Under the pieces are notes generated by a model. It was not told the origin of the DNA and ran no database searches. It saw nothing but the letters and a program-made list of their open reading frames with translations. The position numbers were made by a program, and so were the translations under genes. A stretch of 64,000 nucleotides of DNA. It comes from QFOX01 sp033763655 (GTDB lineage: Bacteria; Pseudomonadota; Alphaproteobacteria; Rickettsiales; UBA3002). Each line of letters begins with the position of its first letter. The stretch's first letter is position 1. The stretch covers positions 128,298-192,297 of the forward strand of contig JANRKD010000001.1 in the NCBI GenBank assembly GCA_033763655.1, written 5' to 3'. Positions 1-7,945 of the stretch are shown here, one piece after another.

Positions 1-361
1 CTTTGGTGAACTGGTGCAGGGCTTCGAGTTTCGCGTCGGCAATCGCCCGGTCGTCGCGCACGGCATTAATCACATCCGCTGGCAGTTTCTGCATGTCCGA
101 CATAGTGGAATGTGCCGCCACGCAGTATTCGCAGCCGTTGAGGCGGCTGGCGGCAATCAGCACCACCTGTTGCTCAAGCGGGCTCAGCGTGCCTTGCGAA
201 AAGACGGTGGAAAGGTCGAGATAGGCCTTGAGCACATTGGGGGCCTCGGCAAAATTGCCCAGCAGGTTCGGCACAAAGCCGAATTTGCCCTGCACCGCCT
301 CGAGAATTGGTTTGGCAGCGGCCGGTGCGGTTTCTTTGGTGTGGGGGGTAAACTGTTTCAT
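1..361 (-). CDS. Carboxymuconolactone decarboxylase/AhpD-like protein (3' end outside window)
   Basis: Reading the minus strand from an ATG at 361 gives an open frame that runs off the window edge, so at least 120 residues are present and the C-terminus is missing. It contains LNGCEYCVAAHS, the CxxCxxxH active-site pattern of AhpD-like members of the carboxymuconolactone decarboxylase family, which commonly act as thiol-based alkylhydroperoxidases. The start has a strong ribosome binding site (GGAGGAG) 5-6 bases upstream. No signal peptide is visible, so the protein is probably cytoplasmic. A TTCTAG/CTAGAA inverted repeat lies about 75-90 bp upstream and could be an operator. The redox role is inferred from the family motif only. 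Confidence 0.8.
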   Translation of the reverse strand, partial: MKQFTPHTKETAPAAAKPILEAVQGKFGFVPNLLGNFAEAPNVLKAYLDLSTVFSQGTLSPLEQQVVLIAASRLNGCEYCVAAHSTMSDMQKLPADVINAVRDDRAIADAKLEALHQFTK

Positions 362-436
362 GGTAATTCTCCTCCGTAGTGGTGAGCGTGAAAAATGAAG
401 CTTGCGAAGCGTGCGCATTGGCAACTTCATGCTGAC

Positions 437-453
437 TTCTAGCATTACTAGAA
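437..453. promoter_or_regulatory. Palindrome TTCTAG-N5-CTAGAA upstream of the AhpD-like gene
   Basis: Perfect 6-bp arms separated by 5 bp lie in the gap between the AhpD-like gene and the cyclic-nucleotide-binding gene. Size and placement fit a dimeric repressor or activator site for the AhpD-like gene. No cognate regulator can be named from this window. Confidence 0.35.
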
Positions 454-503
454 CGCCAGTTCAAGAAAATAATAAAACGCATGTTCTAATAAAAGGGCGG
501 CGC

Positions 504-917
504 TCAGGCACCCGGCGGCGGGGCGGGTTCCGCCCCCTGAGAAGATACAGCGACGGCGCCCCCGCGCTCGGCAGCAATTTTCTGCACCGTTTCCATCAGC
601 GCATGGAATAGCGCGCGAACCAGAAACGGGGTTTTTTTCAACTGTTTCTGGATATGATCCTCGGTAATTTCTGCACACTCGACCTGCGTTTTTGCGACCG
701 CCGTTGCCAGCCGCGTATCGCGGTTAAAAAGCGCCATTTCGCCAAAAAGGTTGGTTTTGGTTCCACCCATAATCACCTTGTGGGTGGCTTTATTCATGAC
801 CGATAAATGCACCTCCCCCGACACGACGAGGTAGGCGGTGTTGCCTTTCTCTCCCTCCGAGAAAATTATGGTGTCGGGAGTGAATGTCACCATTTTATAG
901 TCTGTCTCTTCCGCCAT
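504..917 (-). CDS. Cyclic nucleotide-binding domain protein without output domain
   Basis: A 137-residue protein from the ATG at 917, preceded by GGAAGA at about 8 bases. The body is a single Crp-type cyclic nucleotide-binding fold: FSEGEKGNTAYLVVSGEV near residues 18-35 and FGEMALFNRDTRLATAVA near residues 59-76, the latter matching the phosphate-binding cassette region (GE..L....R.A.). After the domain comes a helix and a short Ala/Pro-rich tail, and there is no helix-turn-helix, kinase or channel segment. It is therefore either a stand-alone ligand sensor acting through a partner or a structural Crp relative. A start further upstream would add only low-complexity sequence. The ligand is unknown. 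Confidence 0.75.
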   Translation of the reverse strand: MAEETDYKMVTFTPDTIIFSEGEKGNTAYLVVSGEVHLSVMNKATHKVIMGGTKTNLFGEMALFNRDTRLATAVAKTQVECAEITEDHIQKQLKKTPFLVRALFHALMETVQKIAAERGGAVAVSSQGAEPAPPPGA

Positions 918-1220
918 ATATTTCTTCCAATAAAGCCGATTACTAGACGCTGCCGATTGCCTGCCTTGCAAAGGCTTATCGGCTTAATTCCTTCTATATA
1001 AAATCATTCGTTTTCCTGGTGTCAAATGTTACAGATTGCACCGCCATCTGCCCGCAGGAATCCTTCCCGTTGCCAGAAAAACCATCCGGCGGCTTATTAC
1101 TGAATATACCATTATCGTTAACATATCGTTTACATGCATCGCCCCACCTACATCCCCTTGTAACGTTTACACCGCCGCACGCGAATACCATGGCACAAAC
1201 CCCGTCCGAAGGAGGCCGCC
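918..1220. other. Intergenic region with divergent promoters
   Basis: This 303-bp gap is more AT-rich than its surroundings. It holds the promoter-like sequence for the cyclic-nucleotide-binding gene (995-1025, minus). It also holds a stretch near 1110-1170 in which CGTTAAC or CGTTTAC occurs three times, two of them in an imperfect 11-bp tandem repeat. Long open frames crossing the gap have no ribosome binding site or family resemblance and were not called. Confidence 0.4.
995..1025 (-). promoter_or_regulatory. Probable sigma-70-like promoter for the cyclic nucleotide-binding gene
   Basis: On the minus strand a perfect TTGACA (1025-1020) is followed by an AT-rich TTTATATA block whose best -10 reading, TATATA, is at 1000-995. 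The spacer is 17-19 bp depending on the hexamer chosen. It points to the gene starting at 917. Confidence 0.45.
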
Positions 1221-1367
1221 GTGACGTCCCCATCCCCATCCGACCACGAAAAAACCTCGTGCAAACAAGGCAGCTGCAGCACCGGGGCCTGTTCGCCCTG
1301 CGCCCTGATGAAATGGGTGGTGGCCGCCATGCTGCTGGTGATGATTATTTCCGAATTCGCGGGATAA
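1221..1367 (+). CDS. Small Cys-rich single-span membrane protein
   Basis: A 48-residue frame starts with GTG, with a clean GGAGG at 1211-1215. The N-terminal half is polar and contains four cysteines in a short CxxxxC-C-C pattern (SCKQGSCSTGACSPC). The C-terminal half is one hydrophobic helix (MKWVVAAMLLVMIISEFAG). This layout suggests a small inner-membrane protein with a possible metal- or disulfide-binding head. It lies 135 bp upstream of cfa on the same strand. The family is not recognised. Support comes from the ribosome binding site, the stop after the helix and the non-random composition. Confidence 0.55.
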   Translation: MTSPSPSDHEKTSCKQGSCSTGACSPCALMKWVVAAMLLVMIISEFAG

Positions 1368-1502
1368 CCCCTCCTCCCGCGCGGCGCGCAGCCGCTCGCC
1401 CATGGGTTGCCGCATCGTGTTGGACTTGCCGGTGTTTTGGCGCTAACAGTGGGGTGACGGATGCCACCTTCGCATCGGATAGTCACCTATCGGGGATACT
1501 GT

Positions 1503-2723
1503 ATGTCACTGCTCACGCGCTTTCTGCAGAAATTCATCCGCTCGGGCGAACTGATTGTCACCCTCCCGCAGGGCGAGCGGCGGTTTGGCACCCCGCGTGC
1601 GGGCCATGCGCCCGTCCACATCACCCTGGCCGATAACGCGACGGGGCGGCGCATCGCCCTGAACCCCGCCCTCGGTGCGGGCGAGGCTTTTATGGATGGC
1701 CGCCTGACCATCGCCGGCGACGACGCCATGGCCCTGCTCGACCTGTTCGGCCACAATGTGCGCTGGGACCGCGACAACCCCACCCGCGTCGCGCTGTGGC
1801 GGGTGCAGCGCTGGCTTTCGCTCTTTGCCCAGCTGAACAGCACACTGCGGGCGCGACGCAATGTCGCGCATCACTATGATCTGAACGACCGTCTTTACGA
1901 CCTGTTCCTTGATGCCGACCGGCAATATAGCTGCGCCTATTACACCGACCCCTACCACGGGCTCGACCATGCACAGCGCGATAAACTCGCCCATATTGCG
2001 GCTAAACTCCGGCTTGAACCGCACCACCATGTCCTCGATATCGGCTGCGGCTGGGGCGGCATGGCACTCTACCTGCACCGCGTCGCCGGGGTACGGGTGA
2101 CGGGCATCACACTCTCGGCGGAGCAGCTGAAGGTGGCGCGCGCCCGGGCCGAAGCCGCCGGGGTGGGCGATGCCGTACACTTCGAGATGATGGATTACCG
2201 CGCAGTGACCGGCAGCTTCGACCGTATTGTTTCCGTCGGCATGTTCGAGCATTTCGGCAAGCCGCATTACCGCCGCTTTTTCAAAACCCTGTATGACCGC
2301 CTGACACCCGATGGCATTGCGCTGCTGCACACCATCGCCCGCGCCGACGGGCCGGGCGTCACCGACCCCTGGACGGCGAAATACATCTTCCCGGGCGGCT
2401 ATGCGCCCGCCCTCTCCGAGGTGCTGCCCGCCATTGAATCCTCGTGGTTATGGGTGACGGATATCGAGGTGCTGCGCCTGCATTACGGCTATACGCTGCG
2501 CGAATGGTATGCCCGTTGTCTGGCCCGCCGCCAGGAAATCGAATCGATTTACGACGCCCGATTCTACCGCATGTGGATATTCTACCTGGCCGCCGCCACA
2601 GGCGCCTTCTTCCATGACGGCCATATGAACGCACAAATCCAGCTGACGCGCCGGCGCGACGCTGTGCCGCTGACGCGCGATTATATGCAGGAGATGGAGG
2701 CGAAATACCGTGCGCTGGCCTAA
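1503..2723 (+). CDS. cfa: Cyclopropane-fatty-acyl-phospholipid synthase
   Basis: Transfers a methylene group from S-adenosylmethionine to the double bond of unsaturated acyl chains in membrane phospholipids. The 406-residue protein has the typical N-terminal domain followed by a class I methyltransferase fold, with VLDIGCGWGGMA near residues 176-187 as the SAM-binding loop. MFEHFGKPHYRRFF and LHYGYTLREWYARC further on match conserved Cfa segments. The ATG at 1503 is preferred over an upstream in-frame start because it begins at the family's usual N-terminus. The next gene begins 132 bp downstream, so Cfa may be expressed separately from the sphingolipid genes while still belonging to a membrane-lipid neighbourhood. 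Confidence 0.93.
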   Translation: MSLLTRFLQKFIRSGELIVTLPQGERRFGTPRAGHAPVHITLADNATGRRIALNPALGAGEAFMDGRLTIAGDDAMALLDLFGHNVRWDRDNPTRVALWRVQRWLSLFAQLNSTLRARRNVAHHYDLNDRLYDLFLDADRQYSCAYYTDPYHGLDHAQRDKLAHIAAKLRLEPHHHVLDIGCGWGGMALYLHRVAGVRVTGITLSAEQLKVARARAEAAGVGDAVHFEMMDYRAVTGSFDRIVSVGMFEHFGKPHYRRFFKTLYDRLTPDGIALLHTIARADGPGVTDPWTAKYIFPGGYAPALSEVLPAIESSWLWVTDIEVLRLHYGYTLREWYARCLARRQEIESIYDARFYRMWIFYLAAATGAFFHDGHMNAQIQLTRRRDAVPLTRDYMQEMEAKYRALA

Positions 2724-2855
2724 AAAACAGGATGCTTATATCAGTGGATGGCGATGCACTCCGCCCTTGCATTTCTTGCCACTTGGCGGCAGATTGACGC
2801 CTTTCGTTTATCGTTAATTTATCTTTACGTCTTACAAGCAAGGTTTTTTATTTTC

Positions 2856-4649
2856 GTGACATCACTACATTCCGCCGCTGAAACGCCAGTGGTCGGCCCC
2901 CTCCCGACCGGCCTGCCCGCGCCCACGCCAACCACTAACGACACGCTGCCTCTGGCACGCGCGGCGTTTGGCAGCCTTGCAGAAGCGCTCGATTATGCGG
3001 CGCGCGGCGAAACCGGCCTCAATTTCTACGACGGCAAAGGCGCGCTGGAAACCGCACTGCCCTACGAAACCCTGCGCACCGAGGCACGGCTGCTTGCCCG
3101 CCACCTGCTCGGCCTTGGCCTTGCGCGCGGCGACCGCGTCGGGGTGATTGCCAGCATGACGCCCGACTTTGTCACCACCTTCTTCGCCTGCCAGTATGCG
3201 GGCCTGCTCTGCGTGCCCCTGCCGGTGGTCACCGGGCTGGGCGGGCGCATCGGCTATCAGGCGCAACTGACGCGGGTGCTCACCTCCTCGGGCGCGAAAA
3301 TCGCCCTTGGCATGCGCGAACACCTGACGGACCTGCATCAGGCGCTCGATGGCCTGACCCTCCAGCTGGTCGGCACCAATCAGGAGGTGCTGGCCTGTCC
3401 GCCGGTCGATGAATCGGCACTGCGGCCTTTCGCCGCGCATGAGGACAGCCATATCCAGTATTCTTCGGGCAGCACGCGCTACCCGCTTGGGGTCACCATC
3501 AACCAGCACGCGTTCATGGCCAATGCACGCGCCGTGGCCGAGCACGGGCTGGACATGCGCGCGGGCGACCGCTGCGCCTCGTGGTTGCCGTTTTATCACG
3601 ACATGGGCCTCATCGGCTTTCTGCTGATTCCGATGACCTGCCAGATGTCGATCGATTTCATCAACACCGACAGCTTCGCCCGCCGCCCGATGCTGTGGCT
3701 CGAAATCATCGCGCGCAACCGCTGCACCCTGTCGTTCAGCCCCACCTTCGGCTACGAAGTCTGCGCCCGCCGCGCGGCGCGGCGATCGACCACGGAACTG
3801 GATCTCTCCTGCTGGCGGGCAGCGGGTATCGGCGGCGAGATGGTGCAACCCGAAATTATGTCGAATTTTGCGGCGACCTTTGCCGATACCGGCTTCCGCG
3901 AAACCGCGTTCGTGCCGAGCTACGGGCTGGCCGAGGTCACCCTCGCCTTCAGCTTCACCGCGCTCGATCACGGCGTGGTTATCGACACGGTCGATAAAGC
4001 TTCGCTGGCAGCGGGCGGCGTGCTTGCCGCCACGCCCGCGCACCCGGAAAATGCCCGCCAGTTCGCAGGGTGCGGCGCGCCGCTACCGGGCTATGCCATG
4101 CAAATCCGCGACGAAAACAACCGGCCACTGGCCGAACGCCATGTCGGCTGCGTCTATGTCAAAGGCCCGAGCCTGATGACCGGTTATTTCGAGCACGAGG
4201 ACGACACCGACATGGTGATCGACGCCGACGGCTGGCTGAACACCGGCGATATGGGCTATGTTTCGCAGGGACAGCTTTTCATCACCGGGCGGCAGAAGGA
4301 TCTCATCATCATCAATGGCCGCAATATCTGGCCGCAGGATATTGAATGGCACGCCGAAAGCGAAATCCCCGAGCTGCGCACCCGCGACACCGCGGCCTTC
4401 GCGGTCGAGGATGCGCACGGTAAGGAGCACGCCGTGCTGTTGGTGCATTGCCGCCTGCTCGACAGCGCCGCGCGGATTGATCTGCGCCACCGCGTCCATG
4501 CCGCCGTGTTCCGCAATGGCGGGGTCGATGTGAAAGTAGTACTGATTCCCTCGGGCAGCCTGCCCTTCACCACTTCGGGCAAGCTCAGCCGCGCCAAGGC
4601 GAAACTGGCCTACATCAAAGGTGAATTATGCGACGTGGAGCCGGCATAG
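2856..4649 (+). CDS. Fatty acyl-AMP ligase / acyl-ACP synthetase of the sphingolipid locus
   Basis: Adenylate-forming enzyme of about 597 residues that activates a fatty acid as acyl-AMP, most likely for loading onto the acyl carrier protein at 5690. The P-loop YSSGSTRYPLGV (about residues 201-213) is of the FAAL/acyl-ACP-ligase type rather than the acyl-CoA-ligase TSGTTG type. NGRNIWPQDIE near residue 486 marks the C-terminal hinge region. The GTG at 2856 is chosen because upstream residues would form a non-conserved hydrophobic extension; an ATG at 2748 is in frame and cannot be excluded. The stop overlaps the next gene by 22 bp. A related ligase accompanies serine palmitoyltransferase in the Caulobacter sphingolipid cluster. 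Confidence 0.85.
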   Translation: MTSLHSAAETPVVGPLPTGLPAPTPTTNDTLPLARAAFGSLAEALDYAARGETGLNFYDGKGALETALPYETLRTEARLLARHLLGLGLARGDRVGVIASMTPDFVTTFFACQYAGLLCVPLPVVTGLGGRIGYQAQLTRVLTSSGAKIALGMREHLTDLHQALDGLTLQLVGTNQEVLACPPVDESALRPFAAHEDSHIQYSSGSTRYPLGVTINQHAFMANARAVAEHGLDMRAGDRCASWLPFYHDMGLIGFLLIPMTCQMSIDFINTDSFARRPMLWLEIIARNRCTLSFSPTFGYEVCARRAARRSTTELDLSCWRAAGIGGEMVQPEIMSNFAATFADTGFRETAFVPSYGLAEVTLAFSFTALDHGVVIDTVDKASLAAGGVLAATPAHPENARQFAGCGAPLPGYAMQIRDENNRPLAERHVGCVYVKGPSLMTGYFEHEDDTDMVIDADGWLNTGDMGYVSQGQLFITGRQKDLIIINGRNIWPQDIEWHAESEIPELRTRDTAAFAVEDAHGKEHAVLLVHCRLLDSAARIDLRHRVHAAVFRNGGVDVKVVLIPSGSLPFTTSGKLSRAKAKLAYIKGELCDVEPA

Positions 4650-5581
4650 TCGCCCTCACCGGGGCGTCGGGCTTCGTCGGCCGCGCACTCCTTCAGGCCC
4701 TGCTCGCGGCGGGCTACCGGGTATGTGCGCTGGAGCACCGCACGAAGCTGCCCTCCCATCCCTCGCTGACGGTCGTTTCCGGCACGCTCGACGATCCGGC
4801 GACCGCCGCCGCGCTGGTCGCCGGGGCCGACACGGTGATCCATGCGGGCGGGCTGGTGATGGCACCCCGGGCGGCGGATTTCTTCCGCGTCAACGCCACC
4901 GCCACCGGGCAGCTTGCCGATGCCGCGCAACAGGCGGGCGTGGCGCGCTTCCTGTTCATTTCGAGCCTCGCCGCCCGCGCGCCGCATCTTTCACCCTATG
5001 CCGCGAGCAAATACGCCGCCGAGCAGCTGCTCGCACAAAGGTCGGGCCTCGCGTGGGACATCCTCCGCCCGCCGGCGATCTACGGCCCGGGGGATGCCAA
5101 CAGCCTGCCGTTTCTTGCCATGCTGGCACGCGGCACGGTCTGGTTGCCGGTAACGCCCGATGCGCGCATCGCAATGCTCTATGTCGATGATCTCGTGGCG
5201 GCGATACTGGCCTGGCTGGCGCGTGACGCCGCCCCGGGCCGACAGACCTACGAACTCGCCGACCATGACGGCGGCTACCGCTGGCGCGAGCTGATAACGC
5301 TGGCCGAACAGGCGCTTAATCGCCCCCTGCGCCTGCGGTGTATGCCGCGTGGGCTGGCGCTCGCCGCCGCCTCATGCATGCAGTTTTTTGCACAGGTTTT
5401 CCACAGACCCTGTTTCCTCGGCCCGGGAAAAATACGGGAAATGGCACATCCGGATTGGTCAGTCAATTCAGCAGCTTTTACGGAAATCACCGGCTGGTCG
5501 GCGCAGGTGATGCCTGCGCAGGGGCTGGCCGCCACCCTGAACTGGTATCAGAAACAAGGCCGTTTTCCTCATAAAAAGTGA
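4628..5581 (+). CDS. cerR: NAD(P)-dependent epimerase/dehydratase family protein, probable ceramide-pathway reductase (CerR-like)
   Basis: A 317-residue extended short-chain dehydrogenase. TGASGFVG (residues 11-18) is the dinucleotide-binding loop and SPYAASKYAAEQ holds the YxxxK catalytic pair. Related proteins beside serine palmitoyltransferase in Caulobacter reduce the 3-keto group during ceramide synthesis, so the same role is inferred here from family and neighbourhood. It overlaps the acyl-AMP ligase end by 22 bp, which implies translational coupling. The C-terminal region is shorter and more divergent than in sugar epimerases, which fits a lipid substrate. A sugar-nucleotide epimerase cannot be formally ruled out. 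Confidence 0.8.
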   Translation: MRRGAGIVALTGASGFVGRALLQALLAAGYRVCALEHRTKLPSHPSLTVVSGTLDDPATAAALVAGADTVIHAGGLVMAPRAADFFRVNATATGQLADAAQQAGVARFLFISSLAARAPHLSPYAASKYAAEQLLAQRSGLAWDILRPPAIYGPGDANSLPFLAMLARGTVWLPVTPDARIAMLYVDDLVAAILAWLARDAAPGRQTYELADHDGGYRWRELITLAEQALNRPLRLRCMPRGLALAAASCMQFFAQVFHRPCFLGPGKIREMAHPDWSVNSAAFTEITGWSAQVMPAQGLAATLNWYQKQGRFPHKK

Positions 5582-5689
5582 TTTCTGCGTTGCTTTTTGC
5601 GCGTAATACTCTAGGCAGCACTAGTGAGCAGAACATGGGCAAGTAAAACCCAGAAACGAACGTCTACTTAACGCGCGAGAATCTACCCG

Positions 5690-5950
5690 ATGCCAAAATC
5701 CGAACACGCCCGCATTATGCAGGTCATTATTGCTGAGCTGCAGAAGGTCAACGAAGAGAACCTTCCCCTCAACGAAACGACGGACATCACCACCGACCTG
5801 CACGTCGATTCGCTGGCGGTGATGGAGCTGGTCTTTGCGCTCGAAGAACATTTCGATGTCTCCATCCCCCTCAATGAGCTGGGGGACGTCCGCACTATTG
5901 GCCAAATCGCACAGCTGGTCGAAACCAAACGCCTGGGGAATGCCGCATGA
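5690..5950 (+). CDS. Acyl carrier protein dedicated to the sphingolipid locus
   Basis: An 86-residue acyl carrier protein. The motif HVDSLAVMELV places the phosphopantetheine-bearing serine at residue 41. The following helix (ALEEHFDVSIPLNEL) is the usual acidic recognition helix II-III region. The stop overlaps the start of serine palmitoyltransferase in an ATGA junction, so the two are translated together. The protein probably carries the acyl chain that the adjacent palmitoyltransferase condenses with serine; that this enzyme uses acyl-ACP rather than acyl-CoA is an inference from the fused layout and from the ligase upstream. Confidence 0.9.
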   Translation: MPKSEHARIMQVIIAELQKVNEENLPLNETTDITTDLHVDSLAVMELVFALEEHFDVSIPLNELGDVRTIGQIAQLVETKRLGNAA

Positions 5951-7140
5951 CCGATTTGTTCGATAAATTCAAACCCGTCGAAGCCCAACTGCGCAGCGCG
6001 ATTGATGCCTATGGCACCAACCCGCTCGCCGTGCGTATGGAGAAAATCCTCTCGCCGACCCGCGCGATCATTGCGGGCAAAGAAAGCATCCTGCTGGGCA
6101 CCAACAACTATCTCGGCCTGACGTTTGACGACGAAGCACTGGCGCAGGCCACCGCCACCCTCGCGCAGAGCGGCACCGGCTCGACCGGTTCGCGCGTTGC
6201 CAACGGCAACTACACGGTGCATGAGGCGCTCGAAAAACAGCTCGCCGAATTCTACGGCACGCGCCACGCGATGCTGTTCACCACGGGCTATCAGGCCAAT
6301 GTCGGCTTCATTTCCGCCATCGCCGGCAAGGACGACATCCTGCTGATTGACGCCGATTCACACGCCAGCATTTACGACGGCTGCAAACTCGGCAACGCCA
6401 CCGTCATCCGCTTCAAGCACAACGACCCGGCGGATCTCGAAAAACGCCTGCACCGCCTGCCGGCGGGCCGCAACAAACTGCTGATTGTCGAAGGCATTTA
6501 CTCGATGATCGGCGACATTGCACCCCTGAAGGATCTGGTCGCGGTTGCCAAAAAATACGGCTGCTACATCATGGTCGATGAGGCCCATTCGCTGGGCGTG
6601 CTTGGCAAAACGGGGCGTGGGCTGGTGGAAGAAGCCGGGCTTGAAAAAGAAGTCGATTTCATCATCGGCACCTTCTCCAAAAGCGTCGGCACCATCGGCG
6701 GCTTCTGCGTTTCAAACCACGATGTGCTCGAAGCCATCCGCGTCACCGCGCGCTCCTATATTTTCACTGCCTCGCTGCCGCCATCGGTGGTGGTGGCCGC
6801 TTCGGTCAACCTGCGCCATATCGCGGAAAAACCCGAACTGCGCGCCGCCCTCTGGCGCAACGCCGAGCATCTCTATCAGGGGTTAATCAGCCTCGGCTAC
6901 GATGTCGGCCCGCAAAAAACGCCGGTCATCGGCATTCGCATGCCGAGCGTCGCCCACGGGCTGCACACCTGGAACCGCCTGCTTGAGAACGGGGTCTATG
7001 TGAACCTCGCCGTACCGCCCGCCACGCCCAAGGGCCTGTGCCTGCTGCGCTGCTCGGTCTGCGCGCTGCACACGCCCGAGGATATCGATACGGTGCTCTC
7101 GGTGTTCGCCGCCCTGCGCGAGGAAGCCCTCGCCGCCTAA
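5947..7140 (+). CDS. spt: Serine palmitoyltransferase (alpha-oxoamine synthase family)
   Basis: PLP-dependent enzyme of 397 residues that condenses L-serine with an activated fatty acid to give 3-ketosphinganine, the first committed step to sphingolipids. The PLP lysine lies in GTFSKSVGTIGG (K245), and the upstream VDEAHSLGVLG motif supplies the cofactor-contacting Asp and His. Length and motifs fit the soluble bacterial homodimeric enzyme. Close relatives include 8-amino-7-oxononanoate synthase and glycine C-acetyltransferase; the acyl carrier protein, CerR-like and CerS-like neighbours decide in favour of sphingolipid synthesis. It ends 8 bp from a convergent nucleotidyltransferase gene. 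Confidence 0.88.
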   Translation: MTDLFDKFKPVEAQLRSAIDAYGTNPLAVRMEKILSPTRAIIAGKESILLGTNNYLGLTFDDEALAQATATLAQSGTGSTGSRVANGNYTVHEALEKQLAEFYGTRHAMLFTTGYQANVGFISAIAGKDDILLIDADSHASIYDGCKLGNATVIRFKHNDPADLEKRLHRLPAGRNKLLIVEGIYSMIGDIAPLKDLVAVAKKYGCYIMVDEAHSLGVLGKTGRGLVEEAGLEKEVDFIIGTFSKSVGTIGGFCVSNHDVLEAIRVTARSYIFTASLPPSVVVAASVNLRHIAEKPELRAALWRNAEHLYQGLISLGYDVGPQKTPVIGIRMPSVAHGLHTWNRLLENGVYVNLAVPPATPKGLCLLRCSVCALHTPEDIDTVLSVFAALREEALAA

Positions 7141-7148
7141 GCAATGCT

Positions 7149-7895
7149 CTAAGCGGCAGCGCCCCAGGCTTTCACCTGCAGGCAGGCCTGTTCGTAATCG
7201 ACGGGAAAATCAATCTCGCACCATTGCTCGCTCGGCACTTCCGTCGTCGCGATGGGTAGCGTCGCGGCCAGCCGGTTGATGACCGACAAATACCACATAT
7301 TGGTACCCTCAGGGCTGCGGATGGTTTCTTCGACCATGCGGCGGAAGGCGGCGATTCCCGCACCACGGAAGCACATCATGCCGATGGATTCGCCGTCCAC
7401 CTCGTTTAACGCCAGCGATTTGCCGACCTGCAACAGGCGCGCGCCCTCGCGGATGACTTTCATGTCGTCGGCGTCATAGCGCGGCTTCTGCGAGACGGCG
7501 AGGGTGAGCGGCCCCTGCGCACCGGCCAGCAACTGCTTTGCGACGGCGGCGGTGAACATGGTGTCGCCGTTGACAATCATGAAGGCCGGTTCATCGTCGG
7601 CAATCTCGCGGATGGCAAGCCAGACGCTGCCGAGGTTATCCGCCACCTTGTAGAAAGGGTTATAAAGCGTGCGCACGCGGGCGCGGCCATCGTAGCGGGC
7701 CAGATCCTCCTCCACCCGCTGGGCGTGAAAGCCGGTTACCACCAGCATTTCATCGACCCCGGCCGCTTCGAGACGGCGGAGCTGGTAGCGCAGCACGCTT
7801 TCCCCCGCGCCGATATCGAGCAGGCATTTCGGGTTCGATTCGGTCAGGGGCAGCAGGCGACTGCCCTGCCCGGCACTTAAAATAACAGCTTTCAC
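7149..7895 (-). CDS. Sugar/alcohol-phosphate nucleotidyltransferase (NTP_transferase family)
   Basis: About 248 residues from the GTG at 7895, which starts directly at the conserved beta strand KAVILSAGQGSRLLPLT. The GxGxRxxPxT...PK signature at residues 8-24 binds the nucleotide, and NGDTMF near residue 106 supplies a metal-binding Asp. The family joins NTPs to phosphorylated small molecules such as inositol-, choline- or sugar-phosphates. Beside the CDP-alcohol phosphotransferase at 8866 it could make a CDP-activated polar head group. It reads in the same direction as the metallophosphoesterase, about 50 bp downstream of it. The in-frame start at 7949 would add an unconserved N-terminus. 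Confidence 0.78.
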   Translation of the reverse strand: MKAVILSAGQGSRLLPLTESNPKCLLDIGAGESVLRYQLRRLEAAGVDEMLVVTGFHAQRVEEDLARYDGRARVRTLYNPFYKVADNLGSVWLAIREIADDEPAFMIVNGDTMFTAAVAKQLLAGAQGPLTLAVSQKPRYDADDMKVIREGARLLQVGKSLALNEVDGESIGMMCFRGAGIAAFRRMVEETIRSPEGTNMWYLSVINRLAATLPIATTEVPSEQWCEIDFPVDYEQACLQVKAWGAAA

Positions 7896-7945
7896 GGCAT
7901 CATCTTTCAGGTTCCGGTGGGTTTTAATCGCGGGCCATGCGGCTG

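Noticed and set aside
1019..1636. 205-residue plus-strand frame ahead of cfa
   Set aside because: No ribosome binding site, low-complexity His/Arg/Pro-rich product, and it overlaps both the Cys-rich miniprotein and the start of cfa.
2865..4043. Long minus-strand open frame of 392 codons
   Set aside because: Shadow of the acyl-AMP ligase caused by high GC; no family resemblance and the other strand has clear motifs.
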